Shown one piece after another: positions 38,094 to 46,598 of a stretch of 64,000 bases of DNA. Positions within the stretch are counted from its first letter, which is position 1, and each line of letters opens with the position of its first letter. The stretch spans positions 3,782,001-3,846,000 of the forward strand of contig NZ_CP182422.1 of the NCBI RefSeq assembly GCF_051903075.1, given 5' to 3'. Under the pieces are notes generated by a model that had not been told where the DNA came from, searched no databases, and saw nothing but the letters and a program-made list of their open reading frames with translations. Made by a program: the position numbers and the translations under genes. Source of the stretch: Embleya sp051903075. GTDB lineage: Bacteria; Actinomycetota; Actinomycetes; Streptomycetales; Streptomycetaceae.

Positions 38094-40079
38094 TCAGCTC
38101 TTGATCCGGTTCGTCAACTCGGTCACCTGGTTGTAGATCGACCGCCGCTCGGCCATCAGCGAGCGGATCTTGCGGTCGGCGTGCATCACGGTGGTGTGAT
38201 CGCGCCCGCCGAACTGGGCGCCGATCTTCGGCAACGACAGATCGGTCAGCTCGCGGCACAGATACATGGCGATCTGGCGCGCGGTCACCAGCACCCGGCT
38301 GCGCGAGGTGCCGCACAGGTCCTCGACGGACAGCCCGAAGTAGGCCGCGGTGTGCGCCATGATCGTGGTCGCCGTGATCTCGGGCCCCGCGCTGTCCGGA
38401 ATCAGGTCCTTGAGCACGATCTCGGTCAGCTGCAGGTCCACCGGCTGCCGGTTCAGGCTCGCGAACGCGGTCACCCGGATCAGCGCGCCCTCCAGCTCGC
38501 GGATGTTCCGCGAGATCTTGCTGGCGATGTACTCCAGCACGTCCGGCGGCGCGTTCAACCCCTCCTGGATCGCCTTCTTGCGCAGGATCGCGATCCGGGT
38601 CTCCAATTCGGGCGGCTGGACGTCGGTCAACAGCCCCCACTCGAAACGATTGCGCAGTCGATCCTCCAGGGTCACCAGCTGCTTGGGCGGCCGGTCCGAC
38701 GAGATGACGATCTGCTTGTTCGCGTTGTGGAGCGTATTGAAGGTGTGGAAGAACTCCTCCTGGGTCTGCTCCTTGGTCTCCAGGAATTGGATGTCGTCCA
38801 CCAGCAGAACGTCGACATCTCGATAACGCCGGCGGAAGCCGTCGGCCTTGCCGTCGCGGATCGAGTTGATGAACTCGTTGGTGAACTCCTCCGAGCTCAC
38901 GTAGCGCACCCGCGTGCCCGGATACAGGCTCTTCGCGTAGTGCCCGATCGCATGCAGCAGGTGGGTCTTGCCCAGCCCCGACTCGCCGTAGATGAACAGC
39001 GGGTTGTACGCCTTCGCGGGCGCCTCGGCCACGGCTACCGCGGCCGCGTGCGCGAACCGGTTGCTGGAGCCGATGACGAAGGTCTCGAACAGGTACTTGG
39101 GGTTCAGCCGCGCGGCCGGTTCGTGCTCGACCACCCCGTGCTCGCGGCCGGTGCCCGGCCGGGCCAGCCGCAGCGGCCGGTTCCCGGGCACGTCGGCCGG
39201 CGGGACCGAGGGCGGCTGGTGGGGCGGCGACTGCTGCGGCGGTTGCGGGGCGCCCGACACCGGCTCTCTGTCGCCGGATTGATGTGTCGAAGTATCCACA
39301 AAGCTGTGGACGGGAGGTGTGGAAAAGCCGGGTGCCCCGAACAGGTCCTCGCGATCGGCGAAGAGTGTTCCGTCGGACGGCGGAATTCCCGGATGATCGG
39401 ACGAGCCGCCCGGCCCGCCGCCATATCCGTATTGATCACGGGAATCGCGCGGATCGCGGGAGTCCCGGTGGTCGCGATCACGCGGATCCCGACCGTCCCG
39501 GCCCTCGCGCGCCTCCCGGGGATCACGCGGCTCGCGGGACTCGCGGGGATCACGCGTCTCCCGGGGATCACGCTGGTCCCGGTACGGTCCGGGCGCGTAG
39601 CGCTCGTAGTCCTGCTGGTACTGCGGCTCGGCGTACGGGTCGCGGTCCTGGCGATACGGCTGCTGGCCGTACGGCTCCTGCGGGTAGGGCTCCTGGGGGT
39701 AGCCGTCGCGGCCGTAGCGGTCGCCGTAGGCGGGACGCCCGTACGGACCGGGGTTGTAGTCGTCGTGCCGCGGCGAGCGCTCGTGCCGCTCGGGTACCTG
39801 CTCCGGCTCGCCCGCACCCGGCTCGACGCTGACCGCGAAGCGGATCGGCCGCCCGAAACCGTGACTCAGCGCGTCCGTCACCACTTGGCGGAGCCGGGTC
39901 TCCAGCACTTCCTTGGCGAACTCGTTCGGCACCGCGAGCAGTGCGGTGTCGGAGAAGAGGGTCAGCGGCTGGGTGCGCTGGAGCCATCCCTTGTCCTTGG
40001 CCGTGACCGAGTCGTCGGTGGCCAGTCGTTCCAGGAACCGTGCCCAGACTGCGGCGAGGTCGCTGGTGATGTCAGCCAC
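38094..40079 (-). CDS. dnaA: Chromosomal replication initiator DnaA
   Basis: The product is 661 aa. Domain I (about 1-85) contains PLTLFSDTALLAVPNEFAKE. Domain II (about 86-310) is very long, with PYGQ/PQEP segments and a run of RDPRE-type repeats. Domain III is AAA+: LNPKYLFETFVIGSSNRFAH, Walker A GESGLGKTHLLHAIG, Walker B VLLVDDIQFLE and the initiator-specific region. Domain IV ends with the box-binding GGRDHTTVMHADRKI. GTG 40079 (VADITSD) matches streptomycete DnaA starts; frames further upstream are unconserved. Confidence 0.97.
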   Translation of the reverse strand: MADITSDLAAVWARFLERLATDDSVTAKDKGWLQRTQPLTLFSDTALLAVPNEFAKEVLETRLRQVVTDALSHGFGRPIRFAVSVEPGAGEPEQVPERHERSPRHDDYNPGPYGRPAYGDRYGRDGYPQEPYPQEPYGQQPYRQDRDPYAEPQYQQDYERYAPGPYRDQRDPRETRDPRESREPRDPREAREGRDGRDPRDRDHRDSRDPRDSRDQYGYGGGPGGSSDHPGIPPSDGTLFADREDLFGAPGFSTPPVHSFVDTSTHQSGDREPVSGAPQPPQQSPPHQPPSVPPADVPGNRPLRLARPGTGREHGVVEHEPAARLNPKYLFETFVIGSSNRFAHAAAVAVAEAPAKAYNPLFIYGESGLGKTHLLHAIGHYAKSLYPGTRVRYVSSEEFTNEFINSIRDGKADGFRRRYRDVDVLLVDDIQFLETKEQTQEEFFHTFNTLHNANKQIVISSDRPPKQLVTLEDRLRNRFEWGLLTDVQPPELETRIAILRKKAIQEGLNAPPDVLEYIASKISRNIRELEGALIRVTAFASLNRQPVDLQLTEIVLKDLIPDSAGPEITATTIMAHTAAYFGLSVEDLCGTSRSRVLVTARQIAMYLCRELTDLSLPKIGAQFGGRDHTTVMHADRKIRSLMAERRSIYNQVTELTNRIKS

Positions 40080-40175
40080 AGTGCACGCTCTTTCATTGCA
40101 TCGACGCAGGTCTCGGGAGGGCTCCCAGTGTCCCGGACCCCGGGAGCGAGCGCTCCGGTCCGACTCCACCAGTTC

Positions 40176-40217
40176 ACGGTAGTGGCGGCCATCCACCCGC
40201 TCAAGCCGTTGTCCACA
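40176..40217 (-). promoter_or_regulatory. dnaA promoter with adjacent DnaA box
   Basis: On the minus strand TTGAGC (40204-40199) and TACCGT (40181-40176) are separated by 17 nt. A perfect DnaA box TTGTCCACA (40209-40217 on plus) lies 4 bases upstream of the -35. DnaA binding there would repress its own gene, as known in Streptomyces. The promoter hexamers are assigned by eye. Confidence 0.7.
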
Positions 40218-40281
40218 GCCTGTGTACAGCCTGCCCGACAGGGCGTTTCCGCAGGTGGGCGACGTGCCCCGGATCCCCCAT

Positions 40282-40311
40282 TTGACCCCGTCCCCTGTTG
40301 GTACGTACCGT
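40282..40311 (+). promoter_or_regulatory. Probable rpmH promoter
   Basis: TTGACC (40282-40287) and TACCGT (40306-40311) have an 18-nt spacer, 120 bases before the rpmH start. These are good matches to housekeeping promoter hexamers of streptomycetes. Confidence 0.6.
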
Positions 40312-40430
40312 GGGCCGGTCTAGTTGTCTGACGACCGCTGCCGCATGTCCGAGATCATGTCGATGCGGACGTACGGTGGTGGCCGGCGGTCTTTTCTGCC
40401 GGCCCACGATTCAAATCCTGGAGCCCCCGA

Positions 40431-40568
40431 GTGAGCAAGCGCACCTTCCAGCCGAACAACCGTCGCCGGGCGAAGACCCACGGGTTCCGGCTGCGCATGC
40501 GCACCCGTGCCGGTCGCGCCATCCTTGCTGCCCGTCGCCGCAAGGGCCGCGCGGAGCTTTCCGCCTGA
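40431..40568 (+). CDS. rpmH: Ribosomal protein L34
   Basis: The 45-aa basic protein begins SKRTFQPNNRRRAKTHGFRL and ends GRAELSA. This is textbook L34 of the large ribosomal subunit. GTG 40431 is the start. It leads the rpmH-rnpA-yidD-yidC-jag-rsmG operon. Confidence 0.98.
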   Translation: MSKRTFQPNNRRRAKTHGFRLRMRTRAGRAILAARRRKGRAELSA

Positions 40569-40584
40569 GTTCGCGGATCTCTCC

Positions 40585-41088
40585 GTGCTGCCTGCCGATA
40601 ACCGGCTGAGGCGGCGCGAGGACTTCGCGATCGCGGTTCGCCGCGGGCGTCGAGCCGGCCGTCCGAGCCTGGTCGTCCACCTGCATCGCCAGGAGACGAG
40701 CGGACTCGGCGCGCCCACGCACACCCCGGCGACCGCGCAGCCGTCCGAGCCGGACACCCTGCGCCAATCTGTGGCAGAGGACCCGCACGCGGAAGTGGAG
40801 CACGCTCCACCACCGCGTGCGGGTTTCGTCGTGAGCAAGGCCGTCGGTCCCGCTGTTGTCCGTAACGTCGTCAAGCGTCGGCTACGCCACCTCATACGCG
40901 ATCGGATGGCCCTGCTCCCGGCAGGTAGCCTGGTCGTGGTACGGGCATTGCCACCCGCAGCCCAGGCGGACCATTCCGACCTGGCACGGGATCTGGACGC
41001 AGCGTTCGACCGGCTCCTGGGCCGGGCCGGGCGCCCCGTCGCGGTTCGAGCGGATGGGCCCGCGGCCAAGCCGGGAGCGACGGCGTGA
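40585..41088 (+). CDS. rnpA: Ribonuclease P protein component
   Basis: The product is 167 aa. The N-terminal LPADNRLRRREDFAIAVRRG and the catalytic-RNA-binding AGFVVSKAVGPAVVRNVVKR (with the RNR-type basic motif) define the family. It trims tRNA 5' leaders with the RNase P RNA. It is longer than usual (about 120 aa) because of a Pro/Thr/Glu-rich insert at about residues 36-77 between the first strands. GTG 40585 lies 16 bases after rpmH. Confidence 0.95.
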   Translation: MLPADNRLRRREDFAIAVRRGRRAGRPSLVVHLHRQETSGLGAPTHTPATAQPSEPDTLRQSVAEDPHAEVEHAPPPRAGFVVSKAVGPAVVRNVVKRRLRHLIRDRMALLPAGSLVVVRALPPAAQADHSDLARDLDAAFDRLLGRAGRPVAVRADGPAAKPGATA

Positions 41089-41429
41089 AGTACCTGTTCA
41101 TGGGGTTCATTCGGGTCTATCAGTGGACGATCAGCCCGATGCTGGGGCCGGTGTGTCGCTTCTACCCGTCGTGCTCGCATTATGGGTATGAGGCGATGTC
41201 CGTGCACGGTGCCGTCAAGGGCACCTATCTCACCGTGTGGCGCATCCTGCGCTGCAACCCCTGGAACTCTGGCGGTGTCGATCCTGTGCCGCCGCGCACA
41301 CGCCGACCGTGGCGACTTCCCGAGCGGAAGTCGCGCTCGGAGTCGGAGCCGCAGGAGCGGCAGCAGACGTCCAGCACCGGCCGTACCGAGCCCGCGCCCG
41401 GTGCGAACACCACCGCCCGAGGAGCTTGA
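41085..41429 (+). CDS. yidD: Membrane protein insertion efficiency factor YidD
   Basis: The product is 114 aa. The conserved FIRVYQWTISPMLGPVCRFYP, CSHYGYEAM and LRCNPWNSGGVDPVP define YidD. GTG 41085 overlaps the rnpA stop (GTGA). The last 40 residues are a Ser/Glu/Arg-rich extension. It helps YidC insert membrane proteins, and yidC is next. Confidence 0.95.
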   Translation: MKYLFMGFIRVYQWTISPMLGPVCRFYPSCSHYGYEAMSVHGAVKGTYLTVWRILRCNPWNSGGVDPVPPRTRRPWRLPERKSRSESEPQERQQTSSTGRTEPAPGANTTARGA

Positions 41430-41431
41430 CC

Positions 41432-42604
41432 GTGGGGATTCTTAACCCCCTATATACCGCCGTCTCGTGGATCATCGTCCAATTCCACTCGTTGTTCAGC
41501 CCGATCTTCGGCAAGAACAGCGGCTGGTCGTGGGGGCTGTCCATCGTCTGCCTCGTGGTCGTCATCCGGATCTGCCTGATCCCGCTCTTCGTGAAGCAGA
41601 TCAAGGCGACCCGTGGACTCCAGGCGCTGCAGCCGCGCATCAAGGAAGTCCAGAAGCGGTACAAGGACGACCGCGAGCGGCAGTCCCAGGAAATGATGAA
41701 GCTCTACAAGGAGACGGGCACCAACCCGCTCTCGAGCTGCCTTCCGATCCTGGTGCAGTCGCCGTTCTTCTTCGCCCTGTTCCACGTGCTCCAGCGGGTG
41801 TCGCAGAACAAGACGGTCGGTGTCATCGACCGCGACCTGGTGAACAGCGCCCAGCAGGCGCACATCTTCGGCGCGCCGATCGCCGCCAAGTTCACCGACT
41901 CGGCGGCCAAGATCGAAGCCCTCGGGGCCGACCTCACCACGGTGCGCATCGTCACGGTCGTGATGATCATCCTGATGTCCGGGTCGCAGTTCTTCACCCA
42001 GCGCCAGCTGATGACGAAGAACACCGACCCCGCTTCGCTCGTGGGCAACCCGTTCGCGAAGCAGCAGAAGCTGATGATGTACGCGTTCCCGATCATGTTC
42101 GCGGTCTTCGGCATCAACTTCCCCGTCGGTGTGCTCGTCTACTGGCTCACCACCAACGTGTGGACGATGGGTCAGCAGCTGTTCGTGATCAACCGCAACC
42201 CCACCCCCGGCAGCCCGGCGTTCAAGGTGCGGCAGGAGAAGCTGGCGGAGAAGGCGCGCAAGCAGGGCAAGGTGCTGCTGCCCGACGGCAAGCTGATGGA
42301 CCAGGCCGAGTACGACGCCCAGCAGGCCGAGCTCAAGGCCCAAGCCGCCCGGCGCCAACAGCCCACCCGACTGACCAAGTCGCAGCGCAAGGCTCGGGCC
42401 CGGGACGAGGCGGAGGCGGCCGGTGCCGACGCCGAGGAGAGCCCCGACGCCGACGCCGACACCGCGACGCGCAACGGCTCGGCTACACCCGCCAGGTCGA
42501 ACGGCGCGGTCAAGGGCTCTACTGCGCGGACACCGCACTCCGGTGCGCGCAATGCCGGTCAGCGCCGGCAGCCCCAGGGCCGGAAGCACCCGAGGAAGAA
42601 GTGA
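41432..42604 (+). CDS. yidC: Membrane protein insertase YidC (Oxa1 family)
   Basis: The product is 390 aa. Five membrane segments are seen: the first near residue 10, then WSWGLSIVCLVVVIRICLIP with the hydrophilic-groove Arg, the coiled cytoplasmic loop KATRGLQALQPRIKEVQKRY, and SGSQFFTQRQLM and FPVGVLVYWLTTNVW. A long Lys/Arg/Ala-rich cytoplasmic tail (about 300-390) is typical of Gram-positive YidC. GTG 41432 follows GGAG. It acts alone or with Sec. Confidence 0.96.
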   Translation: MGILNPLYTAVSWIIVQFHSLFSPIFGKNSGWSWGLSIVCLVVVIRICLIPLFVKQIKATRGLQALQPRIKEVQKRYKDDRERQSQEMMKLYKETGTNPLSSCLPILVQSPFFFALFHVLQRVSQNKTVGVIDRDLVNSAQQAHIFGAPIAAKFTDSAAKIEALGADLTTVRIVTVVMIILMSGSQFFTQRQLMTKNTDPASLVGNPFAKQQKLMMYAFPIMFAVFGINFPVGVLVYWLTTNVWTMGQQLFVINRNPTPGSPAFKVRQEKLAEKARKQGKVLLPDGKLMDQAEYDAQQAELKAQAARRQQPTRLTKSQRKARARDEAEAAGADAEESPDADADTATRNGSATPARSNGAVKGSTARTPHSGARNAGQRRQPQGRKHPRKK

Positions 42605-42672
42605 CCGCCCTCGACGGGCCGGCCGCCGCCCACCCCCACGACTCGCTCACTCGTCCACAAAGGAGTTCCCCT

Positions 42673-43224
42673 GTGACGGAAGGCACGACCCCCGCCGTCG
42701 ACTCACCCGCCGCGTCGCGTCGGATCACGCTCACCGCGGAGGAGATCAGCCGTCTGGAACAGGAGGGTGAGATCGCCGCGGACTACCTGGAGGCCCTGCT
42801 CGACATCGCCGACCTCGACGGCGACATCGACATGGACGTCGAGGGCGGGCGCGCGTCGGTCTCGGTGATCGCGGGCGAGGAGAGCGAATCCTCCGGCGCC
42901 GACCTCAAGCGCCTCGTCGGTCGGGAGGGTGAGGTCCTGGAGGCCCTTCAGGAGCTGACCCGACTCGCGGTGCACCGGGAGACCGGCGAGCGCAGCCGGC
43001 TGATGCTGGATGTGGACGGGTTCCGTGCCGCCAAGCGGGCGAACCTGGCGCGGATCGCCGGTGAAGCGGTGGAACGGGTCAAGGCCGCGGGTACCTCGCT
43101 CAAGCTCGAGCCGATGACCCCGTTCGAGCGCAAGGTCGTGCACGACACCGTCGCGGAGGCCGGACTGCGCAGCGAGTCGGAGGGCGAGGAGCCCAATCGC
43201 TGCGTCGTCGTCCTGCCCGCCTGA
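42673..43224 (+). CDS. jag: Jag/KhpB-type RNA-binding protein (KH and R3H domains)
   Basis: The product is 183 aa. The KH domain (about 80-115) contains KRLVGREGEVLEALQELTRL. The R3H domain contains EPMTPFERKVVHDTVAEA. The N-terminal 60 residues are acidic. GTG 42673 follows AAAGGAG. Jag/KhpB with KhpA binds RNAs and affects cell elongation and division. A strong terminator follows. Confidence 0.93.
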   Translation: MTEGTTPAVDSPAASRRITLTAEEISRLEQEGEIAADYLEALLDIADLDGDIDMDVEGGRASVSVIAGEESESSGADLKRLVGREGEVLEALQELTRLAVHRETGERSRLMLDVDGFRAAKRANLARIAGEAVERVKAAGTSLKLEPMTPFERKVVHDTVAEAGLRSESEGEEPNRCVVVLPA

Positions 43225-43257
43225 TCGGATCCCTGGATCCGTTTCCGCCAACCGTCG

Positions 43258-43300
43258 CGCCGGCCCCACCTGCACCACAGGTGGGGCCGGCGCCGTTCTT
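43258..43300 (+). terminator. Terminator after jag
   Basis: A 13-bp perfect stem GCCGGCCCCACCT / AGGTGGGGCCGGC with a 7-nt loop is followed by a T-rich GTTCTT. It separates jag from rsmG. Confidence 0.82.
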
Positions 43301-43303
43301 GGG

Positions 43304-44059
43304 ATGATGTTCCACGTGAAACGTCAGGACGACACGACCCCCGACCCGCCGGCGGACGAACGCGCGCCCGAGGCACCGGAAGCGGCAGGGCGGCTCTTCG
43401 GGGCCAACCTCGACCGCGCGATCCGCTATGCCGACATGCTGGCCGGCCCCGGCGTGCGCCGGGGCATGGTCGGCCCGCGTGAGGTCGGCCGGCTCTGGGA
43501 GCGGCACCTGCTCAACTGCGGCGTGGTCGCCGAACTGATCGCGGAGAACGCGATCGTGCACGACGTCGGCTCGGGTGGTGGCCTGCCCGGCATTCCGCTC
43601 GCCCTGGTCCGTCCGGACCTGCGGATCACCCTCGTCGAGCCGCTGCTGCGGCGCACCACGTTCCTCGACGAGGTGGTCGACGAGCTGGGCCTGGACAACG
43701 TACGGGTGCTGCGCGGCCGTGCCGAGGAGGTGCGCGGGCAGACCTGGGCCGACGTGGTCACCGCGCGCGCGGTGGCGCCGCTGGCCAAGCTCGCCGGATG
43801 GGGGCTGCCGTTGCTTGCCTCCGGCGGCGAGATGTTGGCGCTCAAGGGCGACTCGGCCGCCGACGAACTGCTGGAGTCGGAGGCGGATCTGCGCAAGCTG
43901 GGCGCGGTGTCGTGGGCGGTCGCGCACGCGGGTGCCGGGATCGTGGATCCGCTGACCACTGTCGTCCGGGTACGGATCGGCACCGTCGCGCCCAAGGAGT
44001 CGAAGGCGGCCAAGGCGCGCCGAACCGCCAAGCCGGCCCGGCGGCGCCCCGCCAAGTAG
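43304..44059 (+). CDS. rsmG: 16S rRNA (guanine527-N7)-methyltransferase RsmG
   Basis: The product is 251 aa. The SAM-binding motif is VHDVGSGGGLPGIPLALV, followed by RPDLRITLVEPLLRR, NVRVLRGRAEEV and ARAVAPLAKLAGWGLPLL. It methylates G527 of 16S rRNA; loss gives low-level streptomycin resistance. A Lys/Arg/Ala-rich tail ends the protein. A parS-like site (43309-43322) overlaps its first codons; GTG 43316 within that site is an alternative start, as no strong ribosome site precedes ATG 43304. Confidence 0.94.
   Translation: MMFHVKRQDDTTPDPPADERAPEAPEAAGRLFGANLDRAIRYADMLAGPGVRRGMVGPREVGRLWERHLLNCGVVAELIAENAIVHDVGSGGGLPGIPLALVRPDLRITLVEPLLRRTTFLDEVVDELGLDNVRVLRGRAEEVRGQTWADVVTARAVAPLAKLAGWGLPLLASGGEMLALKGDSAADELLESEADLRKLGAVSWAVAHAGAGIVDPLTTVVRVRIGTVAPKESKAAKARRTAKPARRRPAK
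43309..43322. promoter_or_regulatory. parS-like site, one mismatch
   Basis: GTTCCACGTGAAAC differs from the perfect parS GTTTCACGTGAAAC at one base. It encodes FHVK near the start of RsmG. Confidence 0.75.
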
Positions 44060-44157
44060 GCGAACTCGCTCACGGGTTGGGCCGGACGGCTGAAACGCCG
44101 TTCCTGCCCGCTCGGGGTGTGTCGTGAACGCCGTCCCCCGACCACACCCGGGATCGT

Positions 44158-44171
44158 GTTTCACGTGAAAC
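44158..44171. promoter_or_regulatory. parS site upstream of parA
   Basis: Perfect GTTTCACGTGAAAC, the ParB-binding palindrome, in the rsmG-parA intergenic region. Confidence 0.93.
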
Positions 44172-44305
44172 GCCTTCCGTGGAAACGCTTCTACTCACCT
44201 GAGGCGCGCCGGAACGTGACACCCTCTGAGGGTGCCGCCGCAGTGCGTGGTCATTCCGTCGGCCCGAGTTCCCATGTCGCCGCGGCAGGAGAGGAGAGTG
44301 GACCG

Positions 44306-45265
44306 TTGCCGTCCGAGTATCCGACAGCCTCGATGCCGGCGCCCCGTGTGGGTGCCGCCGTCGACGTTTCACGTGAAACAGAGGCGCCCGGTATCGAAGA
44401 CACCCCGATCGCCCGAGCGGCCAGACAGGCCGTGGAGACGATGGGGCGCGCCTCGGAGGGATTGCCCCGCCCCGAGCGCACCCGCGTCATGGTGGTCGCG
44501 AACCAGAAGGGCGGCGTCGGCAAGACCACGTCGACCGTGAACCTCGCGGCCGCGCTGGCGATGCACGGCGCGCGCGTGCTGGTGATAGACCTCGACCCCC
44601 AGGGCAACGCCTCCACCGCGCTCGGGGTGGACCATCACGCCGGCACGCCGTCGATCTACGAGGTGCTGGTCGAGGGTCGCGATCTGGCCGAGGTCGTGCA
44701 GCCCGTGCGCGACGTCGAGGGACTGTTCTGTGCCCCGGCCACGATCGACCTCGCCGGGGCCGAGATCGAACTCGTCTCGCTGGTTGCTCGGGAGAGCCGG
44801 CTGCAACGCGCGATCGCCGCCTACGAGCAGCCGCTGGACTACATCCTGATCGACTGCCCGCCCTCGCTCGGACTGCTGACGGTGAACGCGCTCGTCGCGG
44901 GCGCCGAGGTGGTCATCCCGATCCAGTGCGAGTACTACGCGCTGGAGGGGCTGGGCCAGTTGTTGCGCAACGTGGAACTGGTCCGCGCACACCTGAACCC
45001 GAACCTCGGCGTCTCGACGATCCTGCTGACGATGTACGACGCCCGGACCCGGTTGGCCTCGCAGGTGGCCCAGGAGGTGCGCGACCACTTCCCGGACGAG
45101 GTGTTGCCCACCGCGATCCCGCGTTCGGTCCGCATCTCCGAGGCGCCCAGCTACGGGCAGACCGTGATGACCTACGACCCGGGGTCCACCGGAGCGTTGT
45201 CGTATCTTGAAGCGGCTCGGGAGATGGCGCTGCGCGGTGTGGCGAAGGCGAAGGAGGAAGTATGA
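44306..45265 (+). CDS. parA: Chromosome partitioning ATPase ParA
   Basis: The product is 319 aa. The deviant Walker A is VVANQKGGVGKTTSTVNLAA, then VLVIDLDPQGNASTALG and the Walker B region ILIDCPPSLGLLTVNAL. TTG 44306 is my choice because AGGAGAGGAGAG lies directly upstream. The frame is open back to GTG 44117 through the intergenic parS, but that part is poorly conserved. ParA drives origin movement along the nucleoid and, in Streptomyces, organises segregation in aerial hyphae. ATGA overlap with parB. Confidence 0.95.
   Translation: MPSEYPTASMPAPRVGAAVDVSRETEAPGIEDTPIARAARQAVETMGRASEGLPRPERTRVMVVANQKGGVGKTTSTVNLAAALAMHGARVLVIDLDPQGNASTALGVDHHAGTPSIYEVLVEGRDLAEVVQPVRDVEGLFCAPATIDLAGAEIELVSLVARESRLQRAIAAYEQPLDYILIDCPPSLGLLTVNALVAGAEVVIPIQCEYYALEGLGQLLRNVELVRAHLNPNLGVSTILLTMYDARTRLASQVAQEVRDHFPDEVLPTAIPRSVRISEAPSYGQTVMTYDPGSTGALSYLEAAREMALRGVAKAKEEV
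44366..44379. promoter_or_regulatory. parS site inside parA
   Basis: Perfect GTTTCACGTGAAAC, encoding VSRET in the N-terminal part of ParA. Confidence 0.93.
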
Positions 45266-46428
45266 GCGGACAACGCAGGGGATTGGGCAAGGGGCTCGAA
45301 TCGCTCATCCCGGCCCGGCCGTTGAAGCCGTCCTCCTCCGCCGCGGCGACCCTGCGGAAGATGGCGGAGATAGCGACGGACGAGTCGGCCCTGTCGCCGA
45401 CCTCGGTGCCGTTGCAGGATGCGCCGAAGACCGAACCGGCACCGCCGGCCGCGCTGTACGCCGAACTGCTCGTCGATCTGATCGAGCCGAACCCGCGGCA
45501 GCCGCGCGAGGTGTTCGACGAGGACGCGCTGGCCGAACTGGTGCAGTCGATCCGGGAGGTGGGCGTCCTCCAGCCGGTCGTGGTGCGCTCGACCAACGAG
45601 GGCAGCTACGAACTGGTGATGGGCGAGCGCCGGTTGCGGGCCTCCCGCATCGCCGGGCTGACCCGCATCCCGGCGATCGTGCGGGTGACCAACGACGACA
45701 AGATGCTGCTCGACGCGCTCCTGGAGAACCTGCACCGCGCCGAGCTGAACCCGCTCGAAGAGGCGTTGGCCTACCAGCAGTTGCTGGAGGAGTTCCGGTG
45801 CAAGCAGGAGGAGCTGGCGGATCGTATCGGTCGTTCGCGTTCGCATCTGAGCAACACGATGCGGCTGCTGCGGTTGCCGATGGAGGTGCGCACCAAGGTG
45901 GCGGCGGGCACGTTGCTCGCCGGGCACGCGCGCGCGTTGCTCGCCCTGCTGGATCGGCCCGACGAGCTGATCAAGCTGTCGAAGCGGATCATCGCCGAGG
46001 GCATGACGGTGCGTACGGTCGAGGAGATCGCGCGCACGATCAACAACGAGGAGCCGGCGGCGAAGCCGAGGCCGCAGAAGCCGCGTCCGGGCGCGATCGT
46101 GGCACCCGCGCTGAACCATCTCGCGGATCGGCTCAAGGACCGGTTCGAGACCGAGGTGAAGGTGGTGCTCGGTCCGAAGAAGGGCAAGATCGTCGTCGAG
46201 TTCGCCTCGGTCGAGGATCTGGAGCGCATTCTCGCCTCGATGGCACCCGGCGAGGGTGACCAGTTCGCCAAGCAGCTCGCCGAGCGGGAGGTGCCCAGCC
46301 AGGCCGGGCGGGCCCGCGGCGCGGCGGCGGCCGGTGTCACGGGTCCGGCGGAGGAGGCGGGAGCCGAGGCGACGTCGGCCGCCGCGAACGACGCGGACGA
46401 CGCGGAGACTTCGGTGCTCGTCCCGTAG
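45262..46428 (+). CDS. parB: Chromosome partitioning protein ParB
   Basis: The product is 388 aa. The opening GQRRGLGKGLESLIP is the ParA-interacting stretch. The CTPase/ParB-N domain carries LIEPNPRQPREVFDED, VVRSTNEGSYELVMGERRLR and LLENLHRAELNPLEEA. The helix-turn-helix IGRSRSHLSNTMRLLRLP binds parS. The C-terminal dimer domain holds KVVLGPKKGKIVVEF. ATG 45262 overlaps parA by 4 bases. Six parS-type sites lie within the window. Confidence 0.97.
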   Translation: MSGQRRGLGKGLESLIPARPLKPSSSAAATLRKMAEIATDESALSPTSVPLQDAPKTEPAPPAALYAELLVDLIEPNPRQPREVFDEDALAELVQSIREVGVLQPVVVRSTNEGSYELVMGERRLRASRIAGLTRIPAIVRVTNDDKMLLDALLENLHRAELNPLEEALAYQQLLEEFRCKQEELADRIGRSRSHLSNTMRLLRLPMEVRTKVAAGTLLAGHARALLALLDRPDELIKLSKRIIAEGMTVRTVEEIARTINNEEPAAKPRPQKPRPGAIVAPALNHLADRLKDRFETEVKVVLGPKKGKIVVEFASVEDLERILASMAPGEGDQFAKQLAEREVPSQAGRARGAAAAGVTGPAEEAGAEATSAAANDADDAETSVLVP

Positions 46429-46473
46429 GCGGCATCGCCATGGGCCCGTAGCGGCTCGGCAAAGGAAGGTGGG

Positions 46474-46506
46474 AAGGGGCCCGCGGTCGTTGACCGCGGG
46501 CCCCTT
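46474..46506 (+). terminator. Terminator of the parAB operon
   Basis: AAGGGGCCCGCGGTC pairs with GACCGCGGGCCCCTT around a 3-nt loop and is followed by CCTTGCTT. It ends parB transcription. Confidence 0.85.
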
Positions 46507-46516
46507 CCTTGCTTGT

Positions 46517-46530
46517 GTTTCACGTGAAAC
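46517..46530. promoter_or_regulatory. parS site downstream of parB (first of a pair)
   Basis: Perfect GTTTCACGTGAAAC just past the parB terminator. Confidence 0.93.
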
Positions 46531-46561
46531 GCGTCGCCGCCGGAGATCGCGGTGTGCCGGT

Positions 46562-46575
46562 GTTTCACGTGAAAC
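46562..46575. promoter_or_regulatory. parS site downstream of parB (second of a pair)
   Basis: Perfect GTTTCACGTGAAAC, exactly 45 bp after the previous site (start to start). Confidence 0.93.
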
Positions 46576-46598
46576 CTGTCCGCACCCCTGGAGGGACG

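Larger units (their letters stand above)
40080..40430. other. dnaA-rpmH divergent promoter region
   Basis: About 350 bases hold the leftward dnaA and rightward rpmH promoters and a perfect DnaA box, annotated separately. There is no gene here. Confidence 0.7.

Noticed and set aside
39470..39620. CRISPR-like or tandem DNA repeat array inside dnaA
   Set aside because: The repeats are in-frame codons for RDPRE units of DnaA domain II, of uneven length and without spacers.
40197..40331. A coding frame in the dnaA-rpmH gap
   Set aside because: The region has promoter hexamers and a DnaA box; the open frames lack ribosome sites and conservation.
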